Shown piece by piece: positions 14,790 to 22,016 of a stretch of 33,595 nucleotides of DNA. The notes under the pieces were generated by a model. It was not told the origin of the DNA. It saw nothing but the letters and a program-made list of their open reading frames with translations, and ran no database searches. Within the stretch, counting starts at the first letter, position 1; every line of letters begins with the position of its first letter. The DNA lies in the NCBI GenBank assembly GCA_017481825.1, contig JAFUOR010000067.1, positions 1 to 33,595 on the forward strand, given 5' to 3'. The position numbers and the translations under genes were made by a program. This DNA is from Clostridia bacterium. GTDB lineage: Bacteria > Bacillota > Clostridia > Christensenellales > Aristaeellaceae.

Positions 14790-15650
14790 ATGTTCACCAT
14801 CGGTCAGGAGCGCGTGGTGCTGGTCACAGACACCTCCTGTGACCTCTCGGAGGAGCAGCTCCGCCATTATGATATCCGCACGGTCTCGCTGCGCGTCGCC
14901 ACCAGTCAGGGTGAATTCCGCGACCGCCTGGAGATCACCTGTGACGAGCTCTACGAAGTCCTGAAAACAGAGATCCCCAAGACCTCCCTCCCCCTGCCGG
15001 AGGATGTGAGCGCCCTCTACCGGCTGCTGCGGGAGGAAGGCGCGACGCGCATCCTGCACATGACCATCTCCGGCAGCCTGTCAGGCACGTACAACATGGT
15101 GCACATGCTGGCGCAGGAAACTGAGGGCGTTCAGGTGGATGTGTTTGACGCCAGGACGCTCTCCTGCGGCCTTGGCCTGCTGGTGCTGGACGCGGCAGAA
15201 TGCCTGTCCAAAGGCATGGCGGTGGAGGAAGTGATCGTGCGCGAGCAGGCCCTGCGTGAGCATCAGCTGGGCGCGTTCGTCATCCGCACGCTGGAATTCC
15301 TGCGCAAGGGTGGGCGCATCGGCCTGGTGGAGGGTGTAATGGGCAGCCTGCTGCAGATCAAGCCCGTCATCTACGTCAACGACGACGGCGTATACAACAC
15401 GCTGGTGAAGGCCCGCGGCTTCACCCGTGCGCTGGAGGCCATGCAGGAGGAGTTCTTCCGCCGCTATCAGGGCCGCAGGGTGCGCGTAGCCATCGTGCAC
15501 GGCGCTGCCTATGAGGATGCGGTCAGGCTGCGGGAGAAGTTCCTGGAGAAGCTGGATGTGGTGTCGAGCTTCATCAGCCCTGTCAGCCCGGCGCTGGCCA
15601 TCCATACCGGGCCCGGACTGCTGGGCGCCATCGTACAGTTTGCAGACTGA
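14790..15650 (+). CDS. DegV-family fatty-acid-binding protein (FakB type)
   Basis: A 286-residue cytoplasmic protein that, in characterised relatives, presents a fatty acid to the kinase FakA for phosphorylation and entry into phospholipid synthesis. Seen: VVLVTDTSCDLSEEQ at residues 9-23, the KTSLPLPEDV substrate-loop region (64-73), the phosphate-side motif MTISGSLSGTYN (91-102), LEFLRKGGRIG and LLQIKPVIYVNDDG in the middle, and a C-terminal HTGPGLLGAIVQ. All are standard for the family and the length is typical. The ATG follows AAAGGGG by 9 nt. It is a single-gene unit with its own promoter and terminator, divergent from the giant surface-protein gene. No fakA is in the window. Confidence 0.93.
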   Translation: MFTIGQERVVLVTDTSCDLSEEQLRHYDIRTVSLRVATSQGEFRDRLEITCDELYEVLKTEIPKTSLPLPEDVSALYRLLREEGATRILHMTISGSLSGTYNMVHMLAQETEGVQVDVFDARTLSCGLGLLVLDAAECLSKGMAVEEVIVREQALREHQLGAFVIRTLEFLRKGGRIGLVEGVMGSLLQIKPVIYVNDDGVYNTLVKARGFTRALEAMQEEFFRRYQGRRVRVAIVHGAAYEDAVRLREKFLEKLDVVSSFISPVSPALAIHTGPGLLGAIVQFAD

Positions 15651-15661
15651 GTGAAACACAG

Positions 15662-15706
15662 AATCGGCGTGACCCGCAATATGGGCCACGCCGATTTGTT
15701 TATTTC
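15662..15706 (+). terminator. Terminator between convergent degV and YcxB-like genes
   Basis: AATCGGCGTG-CCC and GGG-CACGCCGATT pair around a 7-nt loop, followed by TGTTTATTT on the plus strand. In the minus direction the tail is poor in T. Confidence 0.75.
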
Positions 15707-16239
15707 ATGTCAACCGACTTCCGTTTGGGACACCGCTGCTGCAAAAGCAGAATAAGCGACTCCCGGTCGGTTTTGCTCAGCTCCGCCATGAAGACAGGAA
15801 TGGCTGCATTCCCTCTGGCGCTCAGCAGGAGCAAGTCATCCTGCTCCGTGGAATACCGGATGCTCGCATAGGCGTAGCATGCCTCATCGCCCTCATCATC
15901 GATGCGATGAACGCCATCCTCGGCGAACCACGTCGTTTCGCTGCAGGCCGCATCGTCATCGGGGAAAAGGTTCTCCGCCATCATCCGCGCCGTATTCGGG
16001 CCGACCGCCAGCAGGAGGAGCGCTGCCACAGCTGCGCTGAAGAGGACGCCGAACAGCAAACCCAGCAGCACATGGGGCGTCAGCAGGCAAAGCAGGAGGA
16101 TCAGCACCGTCACCGCCGCCGATGCGATCTGGTAATTCCGCATCGTCTGACGGTAGTAGGCTTCCCGCATGAAGGCGCTCGCCCGCTGCTGGCTGTAGGT
16201 ACCGGTGGTTTCAAAGCGTCGCTCGGACACAGTGATCAT
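15700..16239 (-). CDS. YcxB-like membrane protein
   Basis: A 179-residue protein. Seen: a soluble N-terminus with RASAFMREAYYRQTMRN, two adjacent transmembrane helices (ASAAVTVLILLLCLL and GLLFGVLFSAAVAALLLL), then a C-terminal domain with WFAEDGVHRID, AYASIRYSTEQDDLLLL and FMAELSKTDRESLILLLQQR. This layout, two helices and then a small beta-rich domain ending in a helix, matches the YcxB-like family, whose role is unknown. The ATG overlaps the stop of the CNNM-type gene upstream as ATGA with GGAGG before it, so it is translationally coupled and likely shares the promoter at 17729-17757. Confidence 0.7.
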   Translation of the reverse strand: MITVSERRFETTGTYSQQRASAFMREAYYRQTMRNYQIASAAVTVLILLLCLLTPHVLLGLLFGVLFSAAVAALLLLAVGPNTARMMAENLFPDDDAACSETTWFAEDGVHRIDDEGDEACYAYASIRYSTEQDDLLLLSARGNAAIPVFMAELSKTDRESLILLLQQRCPKRKSVDMK

Positions 16240-17636
16240 TCCTCCGCATCCTTTTCCGACTTCCGGTCGGTTTCATCCTCCTCGGACGTCTCCTCGGGGA
16301 GCTTCTTCACCAGCGCTGTGTCCACGCGGTGATCCTCGATCTTCTCCACCAGAATGTGCAGGCCATGGCAATCCAACTCGGGCTGGCTGCCATCCTTGGG
16401 GATGGTAGTGAACTGGCTGAAAATCAGACCGCCGAAGGTATCGTAATCCTCCTCCAGGGGGAGCTCGATGCTCAGGGCATCCGCCACATCCTCGATGGCC
16501 GCCTGGCCGGATACGCGCCAGGTCTCGTCGTCCACTCGGACGATCTCCGCCTCCGCCTGGGGATCGAATTCGTCATAGATATTACCTACGATCTCCTCCA
16601 GCAGATCCTCCATGGTCACGATACCGCTCATGCCGCCGTATTCATCCACGACAATGGCCATGTGGATCTTCTTCATCTGCATGTTGCGGAAGAGCTGATC
16701 GGCAGGCACTGTTTCAGGCACAAAGTAGGCCTCGCGCAGCATTTCGCGAACGTTCTTGGGCTGCTCAGCCTGGGTATTGAGCAGGAACACGCGGGTATTC
16801 AGGGTACCGATGATATCGTCCATGTCCTCGTTGTACACGGGGAAACGGCTCAGGCCCGTCTCGCGGATGGTCTGCAGGATCACGTCCCACTCCTCGTCCA
16901 CCCAGATGCTCGTCACATCGGTGCGGTGGGTCATGACGTTCTCGGCGGTGAGGTTGTTGAATTCGAAGATGTTCTCGATCATCTCCTTTTCGGCCTCTTC
17001 AATCGCGCCGGTTTCGCCGCCCATATCGACCATCATGCGGATTTCATCCTCGGTCACAGACTCCTGCTCAGCGTCGGGGTCGATGCCAAAGAGGCGCAGC
17101 AGTCCGTTGGTGCTCACGCTCAACAGCCACACCACCGGGCGGAAAAGCTTGGAGCACACATTGAGCACCTTCATGCCCAGGCGGGCCATCTTTTCCGGGC
17201 TGTGCATGCCGATGCGCTTGGGCACCAGCTCGCCCAGAACCAGGGTGAAATAAGAAAGGATCAGGGTCACGACGATCACGCAGATCTTATCCAGCAGCAC
17301 CTCGTTGATGCTCACGCCGGTAGCCAGGATCAGCTGGGACAGCGGGCCGGAGAAGGAATCTGCCGCAAAAGCCGAGCCCAGGAAACCAGCCAGGGTGATG
17401 CACACCTGAATGGTGGACAGGAACTGATTGGGCGATTCCGCCAGCTTGAGCAGCTGCGCGGCGGTCTTGTCGCCCTCTTCCGCGTCATGACGCAGACGGG
17501 CTTCATTCACCGACAGCACCGCGACCTCCGTCGCAGCGAACCAGGCATTGATGAAGATCAGCACGATTTGGAGCAGTAGCGGGCCCCATGGGTCACCAGA
17601 CACAGAGAAAACCTCCTTCAAAATGGGGTGCAGCAT
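16236..17636 (-). CDS. CNNM/CorC-type (hemolysin family) membrane protein with CBS domains
   Basis: A 466-residue protein of the family linked to Mg2+ or other cation efflux. Seen: a DUF21 membrane region (about 15-200, starting [20 protein letters not shown]), [20 protein letters not shown] leading into paired CBS domains (about 215-340; [30 protein letters not shown]), and a C-terminal CorC/HlyC domain ([24 protein letters not shown]). The acidic tail has an extra Glu/Asp/Lys stretch. Start chosen at ATG 17634-17636, 8 nt after AAGGTG; an upstream GTG at 17663 is less supported. A strong promoter lies about 90 nt upstream. Confidence 0.93.
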   Translation of the reverse strand: MLHPILKEVFSVSGDPWGPLLLQIVLIFINAWFAATEVAVLSVNEARLRHDAEEGDKTAAQLLKLAESPNQFLSTIQVCITLAGFLGSAFAADSFSGPLSQLILATGVSINEVLLDKICVIVVTLILSYFTLVLGELVPKRIGMHSPEKMARLGMKVLNVCSKLFRPVVWLLSVSTNGLLRLFGIDPDAEQESVTEDEIRMMVDMGGETGAIEEAEKEMIENIFEFNNLTAENVMTHRTDVTSIWVDEEWDVILQTIRETGLSRFPVYNEDMDDIIGTLNTRVFLLNTQAEQPKNVREMLREAYFVPETVPADQLFRNMQMKKIHMAIVVDEYGGMSGIVTMEDLLEEIVGNIYDEFDPQAEAEIVRVDDETWRVSGQAAIEDVADALSIELPLEEDYDTFGGLIFSQFTTIPKDGSQPELDCHGLHILVEKIEDHRVDTALVKKLPEETSEEDETDRKSEKDAEE

Positions 17637-17728
17637 CTTTCGCGCACCTTTTCGCGTCCGCACAAAGCGTATGCTTCACCTGCCGCATGGCGGACACATG
17701 GGCAGAAGTTTGAAACATACCAAGATAT

Positions 17729-17757
17729 AGTATAGCACAATAATGCCCGATTTGCAA
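17729..17757 (-). promoter_or_regulatory. Sigma-A promoter for the CNNM-YcxB operon
   Basis: Minus strand TTGCAA (17752-17757), 17-bp spacer, TATACT (17729-17734) with an extended TG. The leader is about 85 nt. Confidence 0.82.
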
Positions 17758-17807
17758 CGGGTGAACCTTGCAATTCCTTCACGTTTCATCACGGATTTGC
17801 CAAGAGC

Positions 17808-17885
17808 GTGCCAGGGCGCCACCCCCTGGTACCCCGACAGGGCCGCTGTCCCTGCCCCCTGCTTAGGGGCGCTTCGCCCCTTTTT
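17808..17885. repeat. Three consecutive GC-rich palindromes, the last terminator-like
   Basis: CCAGGG/CCCTGG, GACAG/CTGTC and GGGGCG-CTT-CGCCCC follow one another. The last (17866-17880) is followed by TTTTT, forming a good plus-strand terminator although no plus-strand gene precedes it. The style, clustered hairpins of C/G runs in an intergenic gap, is like REP-type intergenic repeats of gut Clostridia. Confidence 0.55.
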
Positions 17886-17943
17886 CGCGATCTTGCTTGG
17901 TCGCCTTCGGTTAGAGTTGCGCACGCGTGTTTAGAATAGGAAC

Positions 17944-18138
17944 GAAATCTACATGTACCTTGTTGCTTTCGCGCCCCTGCAACGCGCGCGTACCTTTGAT
18001 GTAGTGAGAGGCGACTCCATCCTGCGGAGGGGTACGGGAGTTACCGGGTACTAAAGACTTGCCGCCACTGGGAGCTTATGGCTCTGGGCAGGGTGGCACC
18101 GCGCTTGTGCGGTGACGGATGAGGTTTCTTTGCGTCAC
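17944..18138 (+). ncRNA. Candidate structured RNA with a T-box-like sequence
   Basis: The only gene-free stretch over 300 nt (17637-18190) holds this segment. Seen on the plus strand: CTACATGTAC (17948) pairing with GTAC and ATGTAG (near 17989-18003) around TTGC/GCAA; CTCC/GGAG; GGTA/TACC; GCCAC/GTGGC enclosing GGGAGC/GCTCT; CACCGC-GCTTGT-GCGGTG; and GTGACG/CGTCAC ending at 18138. AGGGTGGCACCGCG (18080-18093) equals the conserved T-box antiterminator sequence with a TGGC bulge. A full T-box Stem I and a downstream plus-strand target gene are missing, so a decayed or orphan T-box, or an unrelated RNA, is possible. A weak TAGAAT (17932) precedes it. Confidence 0.35.
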
Positions 18139-18168
18139 AAAAGGGAGCGCGCTTATGGCACGCTCCCC
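18139..18168 (-). terminator. Terminator after the secreted protein gene at 18191
   Basis: Minus strand GGGAGCG, 11-nt loop, CGCTCCC, then TTTTG. It lies about 20 nt beyond the stop codon. Confidence 0.75.
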
Positions 18169-18190
18169 TGCATATGCTGTTGTTGCAGGA

Positions 18191-19633
18191 TTACCCCATG
18201 CTTTGCACAAGCTCCAGCACGGACGCAGGCAGCGCCTGAATCACGCTGAAGATCCAGGTCTGCAGGCCGTTGATAATACCGGCAAACCAGTTCTGGAATT
18301 CCGTGTCCTCCATCGCTGCGGGGGCGACGACCGTGCCATCCTTGATGGAGGCAGCGGGCTCGCCGGTCACCGTGTTGATGGTCATGCCGATCACGTTCAT
18401 GCCCATGAAGTTCACCGTCACCTCGGTCTTGCAAGCGGCGTCCGCACCGTCCTTGGCAGACTCGCTGTCGATCACCAGGCCGAAGGCCACGGTCTCTTCA
18501 TTCTCCGTCACCTCGACATCCACCTTGGCATCGAGGGTCGCAGCAGCTTCCGCCTCAGAGGTGGTCACGTCAACATTGACGTTGATGATCGTCTGAGCAT
18601 CCACAGCGCTGAAGCCGACGAACCAGTGGTTCTCCTGCTCCAGGACATTCACGGTCATGCTCACGGCGTCCATCACCATGGTGGCGGTGTGGGCATAGCC
18701 ATCATTCTGGGTCAGGCGGCTGTAATTCATGGTGTAGGGCGCCTCGGTGGTTTCGCTGCCCTCGGTGATAACGGCAGCGCCCTCCACGGTCATGGCAACC
18801 ATCTCGTCCGCGTCGTTCATATACACCGCCACATTGGTGGTGCCATAGGGATTGTTGGCTTCCATCTCGGCCACCAGCTCATCCATCAGCGCAGCGAAGG
18901 TGATGGTGTCGCCATTTTCGTCGGTCATGCCGGCAAACTGGGCCTCGAGGTAGGTCAGCAGCTCGGGATTGTCCTGGAGGAAGGTCTTGGTGGACTGGAA
19001 CACCTTGAGCATCTGCTCGGGAGTGATGGTCACCGTCACCACACTGGTGGCGGGATCGCAGTTCTTGGGCTGCTGAGTGACCTCGGCAATCGTCATGCTG
19101 CTCATCAGTTCGGTCACCAGCCAGTCAAAGGCCGTCAGATTCAGGCTCTCCAGGTCGATTTCGGGCGCAGCGGCAGCGGTATAATCCGTCTCAGCAAAAA
19201 TGGCCTTCATTTCAGCAGCTGCGGCTTTATCAAGCAGACCCAGGGCCTGGAGGATGTCGACCAGGCGCTCCAGCAGGACAGGAAGCTCCTCCTTCGTGTA
19301 GGAGATGGTGCCACCCAGCAGGTTGGACTGGATATAGGCCGTATCGCCCTCCGTCAGCGCAGCGTAGGTCAACACGTCGGTATCATCAAGCTTCACGGCA
19401 AAGCCGATCTCATCCCCCTGCTCATAGGCGGTAATATTCAGGGCAGCCAGCAGATCGGCCAGGGCGGCGTCGATGGTCGCCTCGCCAATGGACATCAGGT
19501 CGTGGAGCTTCACGGTCGTTTCGCTGCGGCGGCCAGCGGCCACGGCGTCAGCAACAAAATCGGTTTCGGCCATGCTCATCACCGGCAGGGCCAGCATCAG
19601 CAGAGCCATCAACAGGGCAGTCAGCTTCTTCAT
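18191..19633 (-). CDS. Secreted protein of unknown function
   Basis: A 480-residue extracellular protein. Seen: a signal peptide (MKKLTALLMALLMLALPVMS, cleaved after MAE or just before), then a mature region with no clear catalytic motif. It is rich in Ala, Thr, Glu and Val, alternating helical stretches with regular beta strands (ATSVVTVTITPEQMLKVF, EAAATLDAKVDVEVTENEET, GLVIDSESAKDG). Some features recall DUF6612-like or lipoprotein-type substrate-binding folds, but I do not recognise it. The last 30 residues (WFAGIINGLQTWIFSVIQAL) form a hydrophobic helix. ATG at 19631-19633 follows AGGAGG by 6 nt. It is a single-gene unit with promoter 19686-19714 and a terminator. Confidence 0.75.
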   Translation of the reverse strand: MKKLTALLMALLMLALPVMSMAETDFVADAVAAGRRSETTVKLHDLMSIGEATIDAALADLLAALNITAYEQGDEIGFAVKLDDTDVLTYAALTEGDTAYIQSNLLGGTISYTKEELPVLLERLVDILQALGLLDKAAAAEMKAIFAETDYTAAAAPEIDLESLNLTAFDWLVTELMSSMTIAEVTQQPKNCDPATSVVTVTITPEQMLKVFQSTKTFLQDNPELLTYLEAQFAGMTDENGDTITFAALMDELVAEMEANNPYGTTNVAVYMNDADEMVAMTVEGAAVITEGSETTEAPYTMNYSRLTQNDGYAHTATMVMDAVSMTVNVLEQENHWFVGFSAVDAQTIINVNVDVTTSEAEAAATLDAKVDVEVTENEETVAFGLVIDSESAKDGADAACKTEVTVNFMGMNVIGMTINTVTGEPAASIKDGTVVAPAAMEDTEFQNWFAGIINGLQTWIFSVIQALPASVLELVQSMG

Positions 19634-19685
19634 GTGTAACCTCCTAATCATCTTTGAAACACGTCATTCATCGAACGACAATCAT

Positions 19686-19714
19686 ATTATACTCACAAAG
19701 CCCTGCAAGTACAA
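19686..19714 (-). promoter_or_regulatory. Promoter for the secreted protein gene
   Basis: Minus strand TTGTAC (19709-19714), 17-bp spacer, TATAAT (19686-19691). The -35 is weak, the -10 perfect; it ends about 50 nt before the ATG. Confidence 0.7.
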
Positions 19715-19777
19715 GTGTTTTTGCCGTACTGATACATTTCGGCGTCTCAATCATACAATATGACGTTTGAAAGCTGC

Positions 19778-19806
19778 AAATTGTTCCCGGAAGAAGAAAA
19801 TTGTTC
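19778..19806. repeat. Direct repeat AAATTGTTC, two copies 20 bp apart
   Basis: AAATTGTTC at 19778-19786 and 19798-19806, one pair of helical turns apart, between the divergent promoters of the secreted protein gene and yajC. The following bases are also similar (CCCGGAA / ACAGTAT). It could be a binding site for a dimeric activator or repressor. Confidence 0.4.
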
Positions 19807-19849
19807 ACAGTATTTTTGCAAGCATCGCCCCTGTTGCGGATTTTTCCCC

Positions 19850-19878
19850 TTGTGATGCGGCAAAAAGTATGTTACAAT
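19850..19878 (+). promoter_or_regulatory. Sigma-A promoter for yajC
   Basis: TTGTGA (19850-19855), 17-bp spacer, TACAAT (19873-19878) with an extended TG. The leader is about 32 nt. Confidence 0.78.
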
Positions 19879-19916
19879 GATATGCAACCCCTGATATTTG
19901 AAAGGAGACTCCCATT

Positions 19917-20315
19917 ATGGAACTGCTGAACAAGCTGCTGGGCATCGCCACCGCCGTGGCCGAGGATGCCGCTGCTGCCGGTACCGAAGTTGCTGCTGAG
20001 ATGACTGTCGGTCAGACGATCCTGTCCCTGGTCATGAGCGCCGCTCCCCTGATCATCATGATCGTCCTGATGTATTTCCTGATGATCCGCCCCGAGCGCA
20101 AGCGCAAGAAGAAGGAGCAGGAAATGCTCAACTCCCTCAAGCGCGGCGACCGCATCTGCACCATCGGCGGCATCTACGGCACCATCACCGACGTGAAGGA
20201 CGACACCTTCACCCTGTCTGTGGGCCGTGACAACCTGACCATGGTCGTTGCCCGCTGGGCCATCCGCTCCGTGGAAGATGTGACCATCGAGAACGAGTCC
20301 GAGGCGCTGAACTGA
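19917..20315 (+). CDS. yajC: Preprotein translocase subunit YajC
   Basis: Accessory membrane subunit of the Sec translocase, associated with SecDF. Seen: 132 residues with an unusually long Ala/Glu-rich N-terminus (about 30 residues), one transmembrane helix (LIIMIVLMYFLMIRP), the family signature RPERKRKKKEQEMLNSLKRG, then a beta-rich cytoplasmic domain (GDRICTIGGIYGTITDVKDD, FTLSVG). The ATG at 19917 lies 9 nt after AAAGGAG. It is transcribed alone: its own promoter, and a strong terminator 7 nt after the stop. In many Clostridia yajC is near tgt or secDF; neither is present here. Confidence 0.93.
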   Translation: MELLNKLLGIATAVAEDAAAAGTEVAAEMTVGQTILSLVMSAAPLIIMIVLMYFLMIRPERKRKKKEQEMLNSLKRGDRICTIGGIYGTITDVKDDTFTLSVGRDNLTMVVARWAIRSVEDVTIENESEALN

Positions 20316-20321
20316 TGCATG

Positions 20322-20356
20322 AACGCTCCGAGTCCATATGGATTCGGAGCGTTTTG
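20322..20356 (+). terminator. Terminator after yajC
   Basis: A 14-bp stem (AACGCTCCGAGTCC with GGATTCGGAGCGTT, one mismatch-type G-U) around ATAT, followed by TTG. Confidence 0.85.
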
Positions 20357-20403
20357 ATGTCAAAAAAAGCAGCTGCGGCATGCGTATATTGATCGAGGTA
20401 AAT

Positions 20404-20946
20404 ATGTATTTATATTTTGAAACAGAGCGATTGGCTGTTCGTCAGTACACGATCAATGATGTTGATGAATTACTGAAAATCATGTCTGATGCCAGGGTTC
20501 ATACATACACAAAAGATAAGCACCATCCCTGGGACAAACAGCGAACAGAAGAATACATCCAATTCATGATCAACAAAAATTTTAAAACACTGGACTGCTT
20601 TCATGGGGCGGTGATCGAGAAAGCCGCAAACCAGTTGATTGGATTGTGCGGATTAAATCCCTATCAAGTAAATGAGCCTGAAATTGAATTCAAAATCGGA
20701 GTACCATATTGGGGTAAGGGGTATGCAACCGAACTGGGGAAGCATATGATCAAGGCTGCATTTGCCACGACTGATATCAAAGGAATTTACGGAATGGCAC
20801 AGCAGGAAAATCTGGCATCCAGAAAAGTATTGGAAAAGATAGGCATGCACTATTTAGGTAATCAAATATTCAGAAATCATGAAGACTCTTTTTATTACAT
20901 TGCCAATACAAAATTGTCTTCTCATGCCAATGTATGCGGCACTTAA
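20404..20946 (+). CDS. GNAT-family acetyltransferase, RimJ/RimL type
   Basis: A 180-residue acetyltransferase. Seen: MYLYFETERLAVRQYTINDV at the start (the ETERL-xxR pattern of RimJ/RimL-type enzymes), DKHHPWDKQRTEEYIQFMI, EIEFKIGVPYWGKGYATELG (acetyl-CoA loop WGKGYAT), and ENLASRKVLEKIGMHYLG, the classical final motif. The start ATG 20404 has GAGGT about 5-6 nt upstream. The gene is AT-rich (AAA, AAT and ATT codons are common), unlike yajC or the gene after it. It sits alone between the yajC terminator and the Cys-rich gene, consistent with an acquired cassette. The target substrate is unknown. Confidence 0.88.
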   Translation: MYLYFETERLAVRQYTINDVDELLKIMSDARVHTYTKDKHHPWDKQRTEEYIQFMINKNFKTLDCFHGAVIEKAANQLIGLCGLNPYQVNEPEIEFKIGVPYWGKGYATELGKHMIKAAFATTDIKGIYGMAQQENLASRKVLEKIGMHYLGNQIFRNHEDSFYYIANTKLSSHANVCGT

Positions 20947-21164
20947 AGAAGTTTGCCGGTAAATTTCAATTTATCATGTAGCGGTTCATGTCCGCAGCCC
21001 GCGCGGGTTGCCTCAGGAGCCTTTAGGCGAAATCCTTGCAGATGGTCGAAGCAAGCAGCAAGAAAGCAAGCGGCACCTGTTTTTCATGCACCCCCATCGC
21101 CTCCGGGCATAGGATGGCAGTGGAACCAAACCGTCCACAGCCAGGACAGATGGAGGCGCATCAT

Positions 21165-21959
21165 ATGTTTGACCGTGATAACATGTCCATTACATGCCCC
21201 TGCGTACAGCAGGATCAGATCGGTAATTTTCCCCCGTTCCGCCCGCCCTTTGGCCGTCCCTGCGGCAATCAGTGCGGATCGCAATGCGGCAGCCAGTGCG
21301 GTTCCCAATGCGGCAATCAATGCGGCTGCCAGTGTGGCTCCCAATGCGGGAACCAGTGTGGATGCCAGTGCGGCTGTGTCGCCAGTGACGGCACGCCGGC
21401 CTGCAACCCCTGGGCGCCCTGGGTCGGTGTGGCGGGCGATCGTCCCTGCCGGCCTGGGCAGTGCGGCTGCGGCTCCTGCCAGCAGTGCTGCGACGGTCAG
21501 GTAGCCGGTGACTGGCAGAACTGCAGCGGCTGGCTCGTCCCCCGCATCGTTGCTTGTGGACGCACCTGGCAGCGCCGCATCGATCCGACGCTGTGCGTGG
21601 ATGACCTCCCCGACTGTGCCGAGGGCCCCTTCACGCTGCTGAGCGTCACCGTCAGCGGCCAGGCCGAATGGGAACATCTGCCCATGGAAGGCCGTCAGGG
21701 GCTCATCCGCGCGGTTGTGCCCGTGGTTGTGCAGGTGCGCGATGGCTGCGGCCGGGTGCGCACGGGGCACAGCACCGTCACGCTGACCATTCCGCTGCGC
21801 ATGCCCTGCTCGCCCCAGGATTTCTGGCGCGGCCAGCTGGTCATCCTGCCCTGCATCCGCCTCGCCTTCCCCACTACGGACTGCGATGACACCTGCTTTG
21901 ATGCAACCCTCGAGGTGCAGGCAGAAGTCTACCTGGTCCGCATGGAAGCCGTGAACTGA
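21165..21959 (+). CDS. Cys-rich QCG-repeat protein with a C-terminal beta domain
   Basis: A 264-residue protein with 31 Cys. Seen: a short start (MFDRDNMSITCPCVQQDQ), a Pro/Phe stretch, then about ten tetrapeptide units QCG[NSC] (residues about 34-70), more Cys pairs (GCGSCQQCC), a conserved-looking segment VACGRTWQRRIDPTLCVDDL, and a C-terminal beta domain (FTLLSVTVSGQAEWEHL ... VYLVRMEAV). No signal peptide. The build is that of structural or coat-type proteins of spore formers, held by disulfides, but that is inference. ATG at 21165 follows GGAGG by 8 nt; a longer in-frame start at 21036 lacks a site. CATAGGAT at 21108 resembles a mother-cell sigma -10. Confidence 0.7.
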   Translation: MFDRDNMSITCPCVQQDQIGNFPPFRPPFGRPCGNQCGSQCGSQCGSQCGNQCGCQCGSQCGNQCGCQCGCVASDGTPACNPWAPWVGVAGDRPCRPGQCGCGSCQQCCDGQVAGDWQNCSGWLVPRIVACGRTWQRRIDPTLCVDDLPDCAEGPFTLLSVTVSGQAEWEHLPMEGRQGLIRAVVPVVVQVRDGCGRVRTGHSTVTLTIPLRMPCSPQDFWRGQLVILPCIRLAFPTTDCDDTCFDATLEVQAEVYLVRMEAVN

Positions 21960-21967
21960 CCCATCAC

Positions 21968-22015
21968 AAAAGGCAACGGTCTGCTGCACCCCGCAGCCTG
22001 GCCGTTGCCTTTTTT
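21968..22015. terminator. Bidirectional terminator
   Basis: AAAAGGCAACGG pairs with CCGTTGCCTTTT around a 22-nt region that itself pairs CTGC/GCAG. T-runs lie on both strands, so it serves the Cys-rich gene and the VanW-domain gene. Confidence 0.85.
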
Positions 22016-22016
22016 C

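Noticed and set aside
18080-18110. FMN or cobalamin riboswitch resemblance (GGGCAGGGTG, GCCACTGGGA)
   Set aside because: Only short matches; the remaining conserved parts of those riboswitches are absent, and the T-box sequence fits better.
18119-19639. Long plus-strand frame after the RNA-like segment, as a T-box target
   Set aside because: It mirrors the secreted protein at 18191, which has a signal peptide, AGGAGG and a promoter. It gives no sensible protein.
21239-21375. CRISPR-like tandem pattern
   Set aside because: The 12-bp units are codons of the QCG repeats in one open frame, without spacers.
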